Source: Haloplanus vescus (GTDB lineage: Archaea > Halobacteriota > Halobacteria > Halobacteriales > Haloferacaceae). Taken from it: DNA of 64,000 nucleotides. Position numbers and translations under genes: made by a program. Shown here one piece after another: positions 51,902 to 62,880 of this stretch. Numbering within the stretch: the stretch's first letter is position 1; the number at the start of each line of letters is the position of its first letter. The DNA is taken from contig NZ_FNQT01000003.1 in the NCBI RefSeq assembly GCF_900107665.1, forward strand, positions 1 to 64,000. The letters run 5' to 3'. The notes below the pieces were generated by a model. It was not told where the DNA came from and searched no databases. It worked only from the letters and a program-made list of their open reading frames with translations.

Positions 51902-52725
51902 CCGTCGTCGTCAAAATCGGCGGCGCGAAGGCCGTCGACCCCGCGGGCGCCGTCGCTGACATCGCCGACCTGGTTGACGAGGGCGAACCCGTCGCCGTCG
52001 TCCACGGTGGCTCCACCGCCGTCGACGACCTGTTGGACCGTCTCGGCATCGACCCGACGTACGTCGAGACGCCGGACGGCGTCGTCGGCCGGTTCACCGA
52101 CGAAGAGACGATGGAGGCGTTCACGATGGCGATGGCGGGGACGGTGAACACCGACCTCGTGGCGACGTTCCGCGAGGCGGGCGTCGACGCCGTCGGTCTC
52201 TCGGGCGTCGACGGTGGCCTCATCACCGGCCCGCGGAAGTCCGCGGTCCGGGTGGTCGAGGACGGCAAGAAGAAGATCAAGCGCGGCGATCACTCCGGCA
52301 AAATTGAGTCGGTGAACGCCGAGCTGCTGGAGACGCTGCTGGCGGACGGCTACACGCCCGTCGCCGGCCCGCCGATGCTCGCCGACGACGGCGTCCCGGT
52401 CAACACGGACGCGGACCGTGCGGCGGCGGCCGTCGCGGGCGCCCTCGGTGCGACGCTGGTCGTCCTGACCGACGTGTCGGGCGTCTACGCCGACCCCGAC
52501 GACCCCGAGACGCTCATCGAATCGGTTCGCACGCCCGCGGAGTACGACGCCCTCACCGACGCGGCGGAAGGGTTCATGACGAAGAAGGTGATGGCCGCGA
52601 CGGAGGCACTCGAACGCGGCGCGAGCGAAGTCGTCGTCGCCGACGCCAACGCGGACGCGCCGGTGACGGCAGCACTGGGCGAAAGCGGTACACACATTCA
52701 TCCGAGCGCACTGGAGGACACATGA
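51898..52725 (+). CDS. argB: Acetylglutamate / carrier-bound glutamate kinase (ArgB/LysZ)
   Basis: The amino-acid kinase phosphorylates the side-chain carboxyl of carrier-bound glutamate. The 275 residues contain VVVKIGGAKAVDPAGA and AVVHGGSTAVDDLLDRLG (N-terminal substrate and ATP loops), GLSGVDGGLITGPRKSAVRV and VLTDVSGVYADPDDPETLI. The usual Lys of the KIGG motif is present. It overlaps argC and argD by four bases each (ATGA), so the whole set is translated in tight coupling. Confidence 0.94.
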   Translation: MTVVVKIGGAKAVDPAGAVADIADLVDEGEPVAVVHGGSTAVDDLLDRLGIDPTYVETPDGVVGRFTDEETMEAFTMAMAGTVNTDLVATFREAGVDAVGLSGVDGGLITGPRKSAVRVVEDGKKKIKRGDHSGKIESVNAELLETLLADGYTPVAGPPMLADDGVPVNTDADRAAAAVAGALGATLVVLTDVSGVYADPDDPETLIESVRTPAEYDALTDAAEGFMTKKVMAATEALERGASEVVVADANADAPVTAALGESGTHIHPSALEDT

Positions 52726-53846
52726 GCGGCTTCGTCTTCTCCGAGAAACCCATCGGCATCGAACGCGGCGAGGGGGCGTACCTCTACGCCGACGACGGCA
52801 CCGAGTATCTGGACTTCGGCGCGAGTTACGCCGTCACGCCCGTCGGCCACAGCCACCCCGACGTGGTCGACGCCGTGAAATCCCAGGCCGAGGACCTGAT
52901 GTACGTGCAGGCATCGTACCCCGTCGCCGAGCGGACGGAGCTGTACGAGAAACTGGCGACGGTGTCGCCGCCGGGGCTGGACAACGTCTGGCTGTGTAAC
53001 TCGGGGACCGAAGCCAACGAGGCGGCGATGAAGTTCGCCCGCAACGCCACGGGGCGGTCGAAAATCGTCGCCACGCGCCGCGGCTTCCACGGGCGCACGT
53101 TCGGCGCCCTCTCGATGACCTGGAAGGACAAGTACAAGAAGCCGTTCGAGCCGCTGCTCGACGACATCGAGTTCGTCTCCTACGGCGACGGCGACGAACT
53201 CGCCGAGGTAGTCGACGACGAGACGGCGGCCGTCTTCCTCGAACCCATCCAGGGCGAGGGTGGCATCCACCCCGCCGACACCGCGTACCTCCAGCAGGCA
53301 CGCGAACTCACCGAGGAGGCGGGCGCGGCGCTCGTCTTCGACGAGATTCAGACCGGGATGGGGCGGACGGGGACGCTCTGGGCGTGTGAGCACGCCGGCG
53401 TCGACCCCGACATCCTCACGACGGCGAAAGGCGTCGCCAGCGGCCTGCCACTCGGCGCGACGGTGTGTGCCGACTGGATTGCCGACGCCGACCCCGAGCA
53501 CGGGTCGACGTTCAGTGGCGGGCCCGTCGTCTGCGCGGCGGCCAACGCGACGCTCGACTTGCTGGTCGAGGAAGACATCCCAGCCCACGCCGCCGAGATG
53601 GGCGACTACCTCGTGGACGAAATCGAAGCGACGGACCTGCCCGTCCGCGACGTTCGCGGGCGGGGGCTGATGGTCGGCATCGAGGTGAAGCGGGGGGCGA
53701 ACCGCCTACTCCGTGACCTCGCCCTCGAAGAGCAGGTGTTGGCGCTGCCGGCCGGGCGGACCGTCCTCCGCCTGTTGCCGCCGCTGACCATCGACGAGAG
53801 TCACGCCGACGAGTTCGTGGCGTCGCTGGAGGCGGTACTGGAATGA
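52722..53846 (+). CDS. argD: Acetylornithine / [carrier]-ornithine aminotransferase
   Basis: A class III PLP aminotransferase that transfers an amino group from glutamate to the carrier-bound semialdehyde, giving carrier-bound ornithine. The 374 residues have the PLP-phosphate loop NSGTEANEAAMKFARNATGRSKIV, the PLP aspartate in LVFDEIQTGMGRTG and the Schiff-base lysine in LTTAKGVASGLPLGA. The C-terminal LRLLPPLTIDESHADEF is normal. It starts inside the argB stop and is followed by argE with a four-base overlap. Confidence 0.95.
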   Translation: MSGFVFSEKPIGIERGEGAYLYADDGTEYLDFGASYAVTPVGHSHPDVVDAVKSQAEDLMYVQASYPVAERTELYEKLATVSPPGLDNVWLCNSGTEANEAAMKFARNATGRSKIVATRRGFHGRTFGALSMTWKDKYKKPFEPLLDDIEFVSYGDGDELAEVVDDETAAVFLEPIQGEGGIHPADTAYLQQARELTEEAGAALVFDEIQTGMGRTGTLWACEHAGVDPDILTTAKGVASGLPLGATVCADWIADADPEHGSTFSGGPVVCAAANATLDLLVEEDIPAHAAEMGDYLVDEIEATDLPVRDVRGRGLMVGIEVKRGANRLLRDLALEEQVLALPAGRTVLRLLPPLTIDESHADEFVASLEAVLE

Positions 53847-54913
53847 CCGCGGGCGAACACGAGATTCAGGAGCCGGACGTGGCGCTGACCGAGAGCCAGC
53901 GACTGCTGTTCGACCTCGTCTCCATCCCCTCGCCGTCGGGCGAGGAGGAGGCGGCCGCGGAACGGCTCGTCGACTTCTTCGAATCTCACGACCGCGAGGT
54001 GTGGACCGACGAGGTGGGGAACGTCCACGCGCCCGCGGACGACTCGGTGCTCCTGACCTCGCACATCGACACCGTGCCGGGCGACATCCCGGTCGAGATT
54101 CGGGAGGAAGACGGCGAGCGGAGCCTATGGGGTCGCGGGAGCGTCGACGCGACGGGCCCATTGGCGGCGATGGCCGTCGCCGCCGTCGAGACGGGCACGA
54201 GCTTCATCGGCGTCGTCGGCGAGGAAGTCGACTCCCGCGGGTCGCGACACGTCATCGAGAGCGACCGGCCGGAACCCGACGCCCTCATCAACGGCGAACC
54301 CAGCGGGTGGACGGGCATCACGCTCGGCTACCGCGGCTTGCTCGCGGGGACGTACGTCGCCACCAGCGAGTCGGGGCACACCTCCCGCCCGGAGAACAAC
54401 GCGATTCAGGACGCGATGGACTGGTGGGAGCGGGTCGAAGAGGAGTTCGACCCCGACGAGTACCTCCCGGTCTTCGAGCGCGTCACCTGCAAGCCCACGT
54501 CGTTCGAGGGCGGCACCAGCGTCGACGGCCTCTCCGTCGAGGCGACGATGGAAGTACAGTTCCGCGTGCCGCCGGAGTACACCGTCGACGACGTGCGCGA
54601 GATGGCGGACGGCCGCCTGGAAACGGGGACCGTCCACTGGTACGACCGCGTGCCGCCGGTGATGGAGAGCCCGCGGACGAACATCGCGCGGGCGTTTCGC
54701 GCCGCCGTCCGGAACGCCGGCGGCGACCCGCGTCTCCTCCGCAAGACCGGCACCGCCGACATGAACGTCTTCGCGTCCGCCTGGGACTGCCCGATGGTGA
54801 CGTACGGGCCCGGCGACTCCGACTTGGACCACGCGCCGAACGAGCACCTCGCACTCGACGAGTACGACCAGTCTATCGAGGTGTTGATCGACGCCTGCGA
54901 ACGCCTACGATGA
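53843..54913 (+). CDS. argE: Carrier-protein-ornithine hydrolase (ArgE/LysK family)
   Basis: An M20-family metallopeptidase that releases ornithine from the carrier protein. The 356 residues have the metal-binding segments LTSHIDTVPGDIPV, LWGRGSVDATGPLAAM, VGEEVDSRGSRHVIE and the C-terminal TGTADMNVFASAWDCPMVTYGPGDSDLDHAPNE region. The EE pair supplies the catalytic base. The start is the ATG overlapping the argD stop; the stop overlaps argF (ATGA). Confidence 0.93.
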   Translation: MTAGEHEIQEPDVALTESQRLLFDLVSIPSPSGEEEAAAERLVDFFESHDREVWTDEVGNVHAPADDSVLLTSHIDTVPGDIPVEIREEDGERSLWGRGSVDATGPLAAMAVAAVETGTSFIGVVGEEVDSRGSRHVIESDRPEPDALINGEPSGWTGITLGYRGLLAGTYVATSESGHTSRPENNAIQDAMDWWERVEEEFDPDEYLPVFERVTCKPTSFEGGTSVDGLSVEATMEVQFRVPPEYTVDDVREMADGRLETGTVHWYDRVPPVMESPRTNIARAFRAAVRNAGGDPRLLRKTGTADMNVFASAWDCPMVTYGPGDSDLDHAPNEHLALDEYDQSIEVLIDACERLR

Positions 54914-55806
54914 TAGAACCCACCCACATCCTCGACGTTGACGACCTCACGGCCGAGGACCTGACCACGGTGTTGGATCGTGCGGCCGCCATCAAGGCGG
55001 GCGAGGACCAGACGGACCTCGACCGACAGACGCTCGCGATGGTGTTCGAGAAGCCGAGCACGCGCACCCGAACGTCCTTCGAGACGGCGATGACGCGTCT
55101 CGGCGGTCACGCCATCTTCCTCGGCCCGGACGATATCCACCTCGGCCGAGGCGAACCAGTGAAAGACACCGCCCGCGCCCTCGCGGGCTACACCGACGCC
55201 ATCATGGCGCGTCTGTTCGACCACGCCGACGCCGAGGAACTCGCGGAGTACTCGGACGTCCCCGTCATCAACGGGTTGACCGACGACGCCCACCCCTGCC
55301 AGACGCTCGCGGACCTGCTGACGATTCGCGAGCGATTCGGCGGTTTCGACGACGTGACCGTCGCGTGGGTCGGCGACGGCAACAACGTCGCGCAGTCGTT
55401 CGTGTTGGGGGCGGCGCTCGCCGACCTCGACGTCGTAGTGTCGACGCCGCCCGAGTACGGCCTCGACGACGACGTACTCGACCGGGCGGCGGAGCTGGGT
55501 GGGACTCCCGAACTCGTCGACGACCCCGCCGACGCCGTCGAGGGCGCGGACGTGGTCTACACCGACGTGTGGGTGTCGATGGGCGAAGAAGACGAACGCG
55601 AGGAGAAACTCGCGGCGTTCGAGGGGTTCCAACTGAACGCCGACCTCCTCGCCGGCAGCGACGCCGAGGTGATGCACTGCCTGCCCGCCCACCGCGGGGA
55701 GGAAATCACCGACGAAGTCGTCGAGAGCGAGCGTTCTATCGTCTGGCAACAAGCAGAGAACCGCCTGCACGCGCAGGCCGGCCTGCTGGTCGAACTGCTC
55801 GCGTAA
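54910..55806 (+). CDS. argF: Ornithine carbamoyltransferase
   Basis: ArgF makes citrulline from ornithine and carbamoyl phosphate. The 298 residues contain the carbamoyl-phosphate motif EKPSTRTRTSFE, the HPCQTLAD segment, VGDGNNVAQSF and the ornithine loop VMHCLPAHRGEEI. The start at 54910 overlaps argE by four bases; a longer in-frame ORF through argE is not real. It closes the operon, so the pathway from glutamate to citrulline, plus ArgG, is present except for the carrier protein ArgW. ArgH, for the last step, is also absent. Confidence 0.96.
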   Translation: MIEPTHILDVDDLTAEDLTTVLDRAAAIKAGEDQTDLDRQTLAMVFEKPSTRTRTSFETAMTRLGGHAIFLGPDDIHLGRGEPVKDTARALAGYTDAIMARLFDHADAEELAEYSDVPVINGLTDDAHPCQTLADLLTIRERFGGFDDVTVAWVGDGNNVAQSFVLGAALADLDVVVSTPPEYGLDDDVLDRAAELGGTPELVDDPADAVEGADVVYTDVWVSMGEEDEREEKLAAFEGFQLNADLLAGSDAEVMHCLPAHRGEEITDEVVESERSIVWQQAENRLHAQAGLLVELLA

Positions 55807-55867
55807 CGGGCGCGTCGCCCGCCACGCGTCGGCGAGGGTTTTAATCCGAGGGCGCGTAAGACCGCGC

Positions 55868-58036
55868 GTGGCCGAAACCGCGGGGTACGAGCGGTTCTTC
55901 CCCTACGACGACCCGTATCCGAACCAGCGCGAGGCGATGGACCGCATCGCCGACGCCCTCGATAGCGGACAGGACGTCCTGATGGAGGGCGCGCCGGGGA
56001 CGGGCAAGACGCTCTCGGCGCTGGTGCCAGCGCTCGCACACGCCCAAGAGCACGACCGGACGGTTGTCATCACGACGAACGTCCACCAGCAGATGCGCCA
56101 GTTCGTCGCCGACGCCCGCGCCATCGCCGCCGAGGAGCCGATTCGCGCGGTGGTGTTCAAGGGCAAGGCGTCGATGTGTCACATCGACGTGGGCTACGAG
56201 GAGTGCCGGAGCCTCAAGGAGACGACGCGCTCGCTGGTCGAGGCCGAGGCTGAGCGGGCGGAACTCGCCGAGCGAAACGACGCCTTGCTGGCCGAGATGC
56301 AGAACGGGAGCGACGAGGCCGCGGCGGCCCGGTCGGCCGTCGTCGACGAACTCGAACAGCTGGACGACGAGATAGCAGAGTTGGAGTCGGCGAACGTCTG
56401 CGAGCATTACCGCGCGAACCTCGAACGAGACACCGACGCCTTCCACGACTGGCTGTTCGAGGGGGTCCGCACGCCGGAGGAAATCTACGAGTACGCCGAC
56501 GAGCAAGGGCTCTGTGGCTACGAACTCCTCAAGGAGGGGATGGAGGGCATCGACCTCGTGGTCTGTAACTACCACCACCTGCTCGACCCGACCATCCGCG
56601 AACACTTCTTCCGGTGGCTGGGCCGCGACCCCGAGGAGGTCATCACCGTCTTCGACGAGGCCCACAACATCGAATCCGCGGCACGCGAACACGCCACGCG
56701 AACGCTCTCGGCGCGGACGCTGGAGGGCGCGCTGGCCGAACTCGACGAGACGGACGACTCGCGCGCAGAGAGCGCCAGAAACGTCGTCGAGGCGTTCCTG
56801 ACGGGGCTGGAGACGGCCGTCGACGACGCACTCGGCTTCGGCGAGCGCGAACAGGTCGGCGACGAGTGGCACGACGTGGCCATCGCCAACGACGACCGAC
56901 GCGACGACCTGACGCTCGCCTTCCTCGACGCCTACGAGGGGAGCGGCATCGACGCCGAAATCGACCTCGCGCTACAGGTGGGCGAGGCGCTGGACGAACA
57001 GTACGAGGAGGCGTATCGACGGGGCGAGACGGCGACGCGGAGCGAGTCCGCGACGCTGCAGGCCGCGGGATTCGTCGCCGACTGGATGGGAAAGGGCACG
57101 GACCTCGGTCGGCATCCGATGGCCGCGGTGCGGCGCGACGTGACCACGGAGGAGGTGTACGGGCGCGCAGAGCTCTACACCTGCATCCCCCGAGAGGTGA
57201 CCGAAGGCCTGTTCGACGAGGTGGCCGCGAGCGTCCTGATGAGCGCGACGCTGCGACCGTTCGACGTGCTCGAAGACGTCCTCGGCCTGACAGAGCCGGA
57301 GACGATGGCGTACGGGTTGGCGTACCCGGAAGAGCGCCGGCGTACCTTCGCCGTCGAGGGGCCGGCGCTGTTTTCGAGCGAGCGCGACGACCCGGAGACA
57401 CAGGCGACGGTGGCGGACACCCTCGCCGACGCGATACGGATGACGCCCGGGAACACGCTCGTGTTCTGCCCCTCCTACGCGGAGGCAGAGCGGTATCACG
57501 ACCGCCTCGACCTCCCGGACACGTATCTCGACGGGTCGGACGTATCGACCGAGGACCTGCGACAGCGGTTCGTCGCCAGCGGCGCCGACGGCGCCACCCT
57601 CTTCACCTCGCTCTGGGGCACCCTCGGTGAGGGGGTGAGTTTCGACGGCGACGACGCTCGGACGGTCATCGTCCTCGGGGTGCCGTATCCGAACCTCTCG
57701 GAGCGCATGGAGGCGGTCCAGGCCGCCTACGACCGCGTCTACGCCGACCGGCCGAACGCGGGGTGGCGCTACGCCGTCGAGATTCCGACCATCCGCAAGA
57801 CGCGACAGGCGCTCGGGCGCGTGATTCGCGCCCCCGACGACTTCGGGGTGCGCATCCTACTCGATAAGCGCTACACGCGCGCCGGGCGCGACATGGGACA
57901 GTACGGTGTGCGCGACGCCTTCCCACCGGGCGAACGGGACGAACTCATCGACATCGACCCCGAGAAACTGAAGTTCGCGATGCTGAACTTCTACGCCGAC
58001 CTGGACGCCTACGACGGCGACCCGCCGGCGCCGTAA
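55868..58036 (+). CDS. XPD/Rad3-like DNA helicase
   Basis: The 722-residue superfamily 2 helicase has Walker A GAPGTGKT (41-48) and DEAH (263-266). Four cysteines (C104, C113, C178, C216) lie between them in the place of the [4Fe-4S] domain of XPD proteins, with a long charged coiled-coil segment (about 121-175) between the second and third. The C-terminal RecA domain holds SLWGTLGEGVSFDGDDARTVIVLGVPYP and a QALGRVIRAPDD motif VI. XPD-type helicases unwind 5'-3' in DNA repair. The start is a GTG at 55868 just after argF; a TTTTAATCC near 55839-55847 may be its own promoter. Confidence 0.92.
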   Translation: MAETAGYERFFPYDDPYPNQREAMDRIADALDSGQDVLMEGAPGTGKTLSALVPALAHAQEHDRTVVITTNVHQQMRQFVADARAIAAEEPIRAVVFKGKASMCHIDVGYEECRSLKETTRSLVEAEAERAELAERNDALLAEMQNGSDEAAAARSAVVDELEQLDDEIAELESANVCEHYRANLERDTDAFHDWLFEGVRTPEEIYEYADEQGLCGYELLKEGMEGIDLVVCNYHHLLDPTIREHFFRWLGRDPEEVITVFDEAHNIESAAREHATRTLSARTLEGALAELDETDDSRAESARNVVEAFLTGLETAVDDALGFGEREQVGDEWHDVAIANDDRRDDLTLAFLDAYEGSGIDAEIDLALQVGEALDEQYEEAYRRGETATRSESATLQAAGFVADWMGKGTDLGRHPMAAVRRDVTTEEVYGRAELYTCIPREVTEGLFDEVAASVLMSATLRPFDVLEDVLGLTEPETMAYGLAYPEERRRTFAVEGPALFSSERDDPETQATVADTLADAIRMTPGNTLVFCPSYAEAERYHDRLDLPDTYLDGSDVSTEDLRQRFVASGADGATLFTSLWGTLGEGVSFDGDDARTVIVLGVPYPNLSERMEAVQAAYDRVYADRPNAGWRYAVEIPTIRKTRQALGRVIRAPDDFGVRILLDKRYTRAGRDMGQYGVRDAFPPGERDELIDIDPEKLKFAMLNFYADLDAYDGDPPAP

Positions 58037-58546
58037 CTAGGGCCGCGGGAGCGACACGGTCCACGCCTTCTCGTGGTGGACCTGACTCCAGAGGTCGAGC
58101 TCCGAGACGGTCCACGTGACGGGGTCGATGTCGAGGTCACGGAGTCGGTCCGCGTCCAGACTGTCGCCGCCGCGAGCGAGCGTGACGTGGGGGACGTACC
58201 CTTCGCCCTCTAACTCGTCGTGGACGATGTCGAACTCCTCGACCAGCCGACGGTGCAAATCGTAGAGCCCGGGGCTCTCGACGGAGAGATAGACGACCGG
58301 CCCGGGCCCACGGACCGGCGTGTCGAAGGCGTCGATGCCGGTGATGCGAATCTCGAACGCGGGCGTCGGCGAGAGGGCGACGCGGAGGCGTTCGCGCAGG
58401 TGGTCGTACGCAGTCTCGTCGACGTCGAAGCGCTTGCAGACCAAGGAGTGTCGTTCGCGAATCTGGTCGAACACCACGAGCCGTGGATGGAGGTCGGCAG
58501 CGAGGCGTTCGACCGTGCCCGGGACGGGAACGTTGAGACTGTACAC
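58037..58546 (-). CDS. 2'-5' RNA ligase / cyclic phosphodiesterase-like protein
   Basis: A 169-residue 2H-phosphoesterase-like protein with two H-x-T/S-x motifs: HSLVCKR early and HVTLARG late. The start is taken as the GTG at 58546 (VYSLNVPVPG), since the upstream in-frame extension is Ser-rich and reads antisense to the neighbouring gene. 2H proteins open 2',3'-cyclic phosphates or ligate tRNA halves in vitro. In a genome with tRNA introns, EndA products would be natural substrates. It lies 67 bases downstream of the small membrane-protein gene and is convergent with the XPD-like gene. Confidence 0.8.
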   Translation of the reverse strand: MYSLNVPVPGTVERLAADLHPRLVVFDQIRERHSLVCKRFDVDETAYDHLRERLRVALSPTPAFEIRITGIDAFDTPVRGPGPVVYLSVESPGLYDLHRRLVEEFDIVHDELEGEGYVPHVTLARGGDSLDADRLRDLDIDPVTWTVSELDLWSQVHHEKAWTVSLPRP

Positions 58547-58613
58547 GACGGGCTGTCGCACGCCGGGGAGAAGAGCGTTGCGCGCTCGTACTGTCGACCG
58601 TACGTCGAGACAA

Positions 58614-58802
58614 TCAGACCCAGTCGAGCAACCAGAGGACGATGAGGACGGCGATGAGGAGGCCAATGACGGGGCCAGCGAAGTTGAGCAGGCCGAAGAG
58701 GACGCCAAACAGCTCCCCGACGATTTCGAGCACGAGCCAGACGATGATGAGGAGGAGGACGAGCTTCAGCAAGTCCTCGACGTCGATGGCTGCGCGATTC
58801 AT
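58614..58802 (-). CDS. Small membrane protein, haloarchaeal
   Basis: A 62-residue protein (MNRAAIDVEDLLKLVLLL...) with two hydrophobic helices, residues about 12-36 and 42-62. The start at 58802 is supported by CCTTTTGC near 58826-58833, about 28 bases upstream, giving a leaderless mRNA. I believe it is one of the haloarchaeal DUF7554-like membrane families; function unknown. It is divergent from the TauE/SafE unit. Confidence 0.72.
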   Translation of the reverse strand: MNRAAIDVEDLLKLVLLLIIVWLVLEIVGELFGVLFGLLNFAGPVIGLLIAVLIVLWLLDWV

Positions 58803-58918
58803 AGTGTATAGTGCGGGGTGGCAGTGCAAAAGGATAGTGGCCGGTGTGTGGACGAAACCCATGCGGTACGACGAACCTCAAGACTTTTTATGGGCGGTGG
58901 GGTACGGGAATCCCAAGA

Positions 58919-59029
58919 ATGAGTCGTACTGCGGTAGTTGAGGCGGTACTCACCCGAACGAAGCAGTCACGTTTCGATTCCTCGCCGCCGTCTTCGGGGG
59001 CGCGAGTGACGGTCACCACCACACACTGA
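58919..59029 (+). CDS. Leaderless short ORF upstream of the TauE/SafE gene
   Basis: A 36-residue ORF (MSRTAVVEAVLTRTKQSRF...) whose ATG lies about 29 bases after the centre of CTTTTTATG (58884-58892), a strong haloarchaeal TATA box, so it should be the first codon of the transcript. It stops 13 bases before the exporter ATG. The end is rich in Ser/Thr/Val (TVTTTH). It could be a leader peptide that controls the exporter, or a true small protein. No domain is visible. Confidence 0.5.
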   Translation: MSRTAVVEAVLTRTKQSRFDSSPPSSGARVTVTTTH

Positions 59030-59042
59030 ATTTCTTGGATAG

Positions 59043-60119
59043 ATGAGCATTCCGCCATACAGCCGCATCCAGAAGTGGTTCCTGAAGTATCAGCATTTCT
59101 TCGTGTTCGCGGCGCCCGTGCTGTTCGTCGTTGGCGTGGTCGTCGGAGCACCGACGGAGATGAGTAATCCGGGGACGGATTACTGGCTCGAATACTGGTG
59201 GCTCTTCCCCGCCTTCTTGGCCGGAGCGACCATCGTGAACACGGTGGGAATCAGTGGGTCGGCGATATTCGTCCCCTTCCTGATTTTCATCTTCCCGCTG
59301 TTCGCTCAGCCACTCGAACCGGAGACGCTGGTGAAAGTCGGCCTCATCAGCGAGGCGTTCGGGCTGTCGAGTTCCTCCGTGGCGTTCATCCAGTACGGCC
59401 TCGTCGACCGCCGACTGGCGCTGACGCTCGTCGGCGGGTCGATTCCGTTCGTCATCGGCGGCGCCCTGCTCTCGTTTATCATTCCCGAAGCGGTGTTTCA
59501 CGCACTCCTCGGGATTGCGCTGTTGGCGGCGGCGTATCTCCTGTTCAAGACGAACCTCGACCACAGCGGCGACAGTGACGGCGCGACAGCTGACGGCGGC
59601 ACGGCGTCGGCCGGCCTCCCGAACGACAGCGGCAAACTCGGGCCGGCGGGCGTCCACACCGACGAGGAAGGGACGGTCACGCGCGTCGACCGCGACGGCG
59701 ACGACTACACCTACACCCGCGGTGGCTACCTGCGTCGCGCCGCGAACTACAGCATCGGCGGCACCTTCCAAGGGCTGGCCGGCTTCGGCATCGGCGAACT
59801 CGGCCTCATCTCGATGCTCGGGACGAAGGTGCCCGTCCGGATTGCCATCGGGACGAACCACATCGTCGTCGCGCTGACGGCGATTCTGGCGTCGCTCGTC
59901 CACGTCTTCGGCGGCGGCCTCGTCGGCGGGCACTCGCTCAGCCTCGCCTCGACGCCGTGGAACATGGTCGTCTTCACCGTCCCGGCGACGGTGACTGGCG
60001 GCCAGATTGCCCCCTACGTCTCGAACGCGCTCAGCACGCGGACCATCAAGCGGTTCGTCGCCGGGCTGTTCGGAATCATCGCCATCGCGCTGTTCCTGAT
60101 GGCGGCGGGGCCGTGGTAA
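59043..60119 (+). CDS. TauE/SafE-family membrane exporter
   Basis: The 358-residue membrane protein has about eight hydrophobic helices and the TauE/SafE (DUF81) pattern with two repeats. The first carries VNTVGISGSAIFVPFLIF and the second GGTFQGLAGFGIGELGLISML. A long acidic cytoplasmic loop (about 180-235, with SGDSDGATADGG and TDEEGTVTRVDRDGDDYTY) joins the two halves and is unusually large. Members export sulfite or related organosulfonates. It is preceded by a short ORF and a strong TATA box; its translation probably depends on that ORF. Confidence 0.88.
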   Translation: MSIPPYSRIQKWFLKYQHFFVFAAPVLFVVGVVVGAPTEMSNPGTDYWLEYWWLFPAFLAGATIVNTVGISGSAIFVPFLIFIFPLFAQPLEPETLVKVGLISEAFGLSSSSVAFIQYGLVDRRLALTLVGGSIPFVIGGALLSFIIPEAVFHALLGIALLAAAYLLFKTNLDHSGDSDGATADGGTASAGLPNDSGKLGPAGVHTDEEGTVTRVDRDGDDYTYTRGGYLRRAANYSIGGTFQGLAGFGIGELGLISMLGTKVPVRIAIGTNHIVVALTAILASLVHVFGGGLVGGHSLSLASTPWNMVVFTVPATVTGGQIAPYVSNALSTRTIKRFVAGLFGIIAIALFLMAAGPW

Positions 60120-60146
60120 TCGGGACCGCAGAAAGACAGCGGTGAC

Positions 60147-60305
60147 TCAGCGCTCGGGGTCGAGCGCCTCAACCTGTTGCTCGACGTACCGTCGCGGCCA
60201 CTCGGCGAGATGCTGTTCGAGACGTCCGAGGAGGCTGTGCGACGTCGGGTCTTCGGGAGTGGACCGGTCGTCTCCACGAAGACGAGGGTCAGTTTCGTGG
60301 CTCAT
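60147..60305 (-). CDS. Short haloarchaeal-like ORF between TauE/SafE and uvrB
   Basis: A 52-residue acidic ORF (MSHETDPRLRGDD...AEWPRRYVEQQVEALDPER), not in standard ORF lists because of its length. TTTATTAG on the minus strand at 60334-60341 is about 33 bases upstream of the ATG, a plausible promoter with a six-base leader. The composition and codon use are like the neighbours. The C terminus may form a helix. No homologue recognised; function unknown. Confidence 0.5.
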   Translation of the reverse strand: MSHETDPRLRGDDRSTPEDPTSHSLLGRLEQHLAEWPRRYVEQQVEALDPER

Positions 60306-60389
60306 CTGTGACACATAATACCATCCTTCCTGTCCTAATAAACCTTGGTGACAGTTCGCAGGATGCGGACAGAGTCCGCCGAGACGGCG

Positions 60390-62453
<2,064 letters not shown>

Positions 62454-62571
62454 ACGCGTACTCGTCGCTCGAAGGACTTGACGGATTCGCTTGGGTGGGT
62501 GACTGGCCGCCCGACGGGACGCCCGGCGGCGAGTGGATACTAACTTGACCCCCCCGTCCGTAGCGTCGCGC

Positions 62572-62835
62572 ATGGGACACGAGCAACTCGAACGAGCGAG
62601 TGACACACTGCACAGCGCGGCGGACCTGGCGACGGGCGACGCGGCCGAACGCCTCACCACACAGGCCGACCAGTTCGAAGAGCTGGCGGAAACGGGCGCC
62701 GACCACGGGCGACTCGCCCGCCACGAGAACGCGCTCCGCGAAATCAAATCGTCGGCAAGCGACGAGGTTGTCGAGAAAATCGACGAGGCGATGTCGGCCA
62801 TCACCGCGTACCGCGAGACAATCGAGGGCGTGTGA
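62572..62835 (+). CDS. Haloarchaeal DUF7553-type protein
   Basis: The 87-residue protein is almost all helix ([20 protein letters not shown]...), with a heptad-like pattern and an acidic surface. The ATG at 62572 follows a short stretch after the divergent uvrB start. I believe it is DUF7553, a haloarchaeal helical family of unknown function. Its start lies about 120 bases from the uvrB start, leaving room for divergent promoters. Confidence 0.72.
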   Translation: MGHEQLERASDTLHSAADLATGDAAERLTTQADQFEELAETGADHGRLARHENALREIKSSASDEVVEKIDEAMSAITAYRETIEGV

Positions 62836-62880
62836 GGCGTTCCCGAACCCCCCTGATTTCAGGTGGAGGTCGGGACCGCG

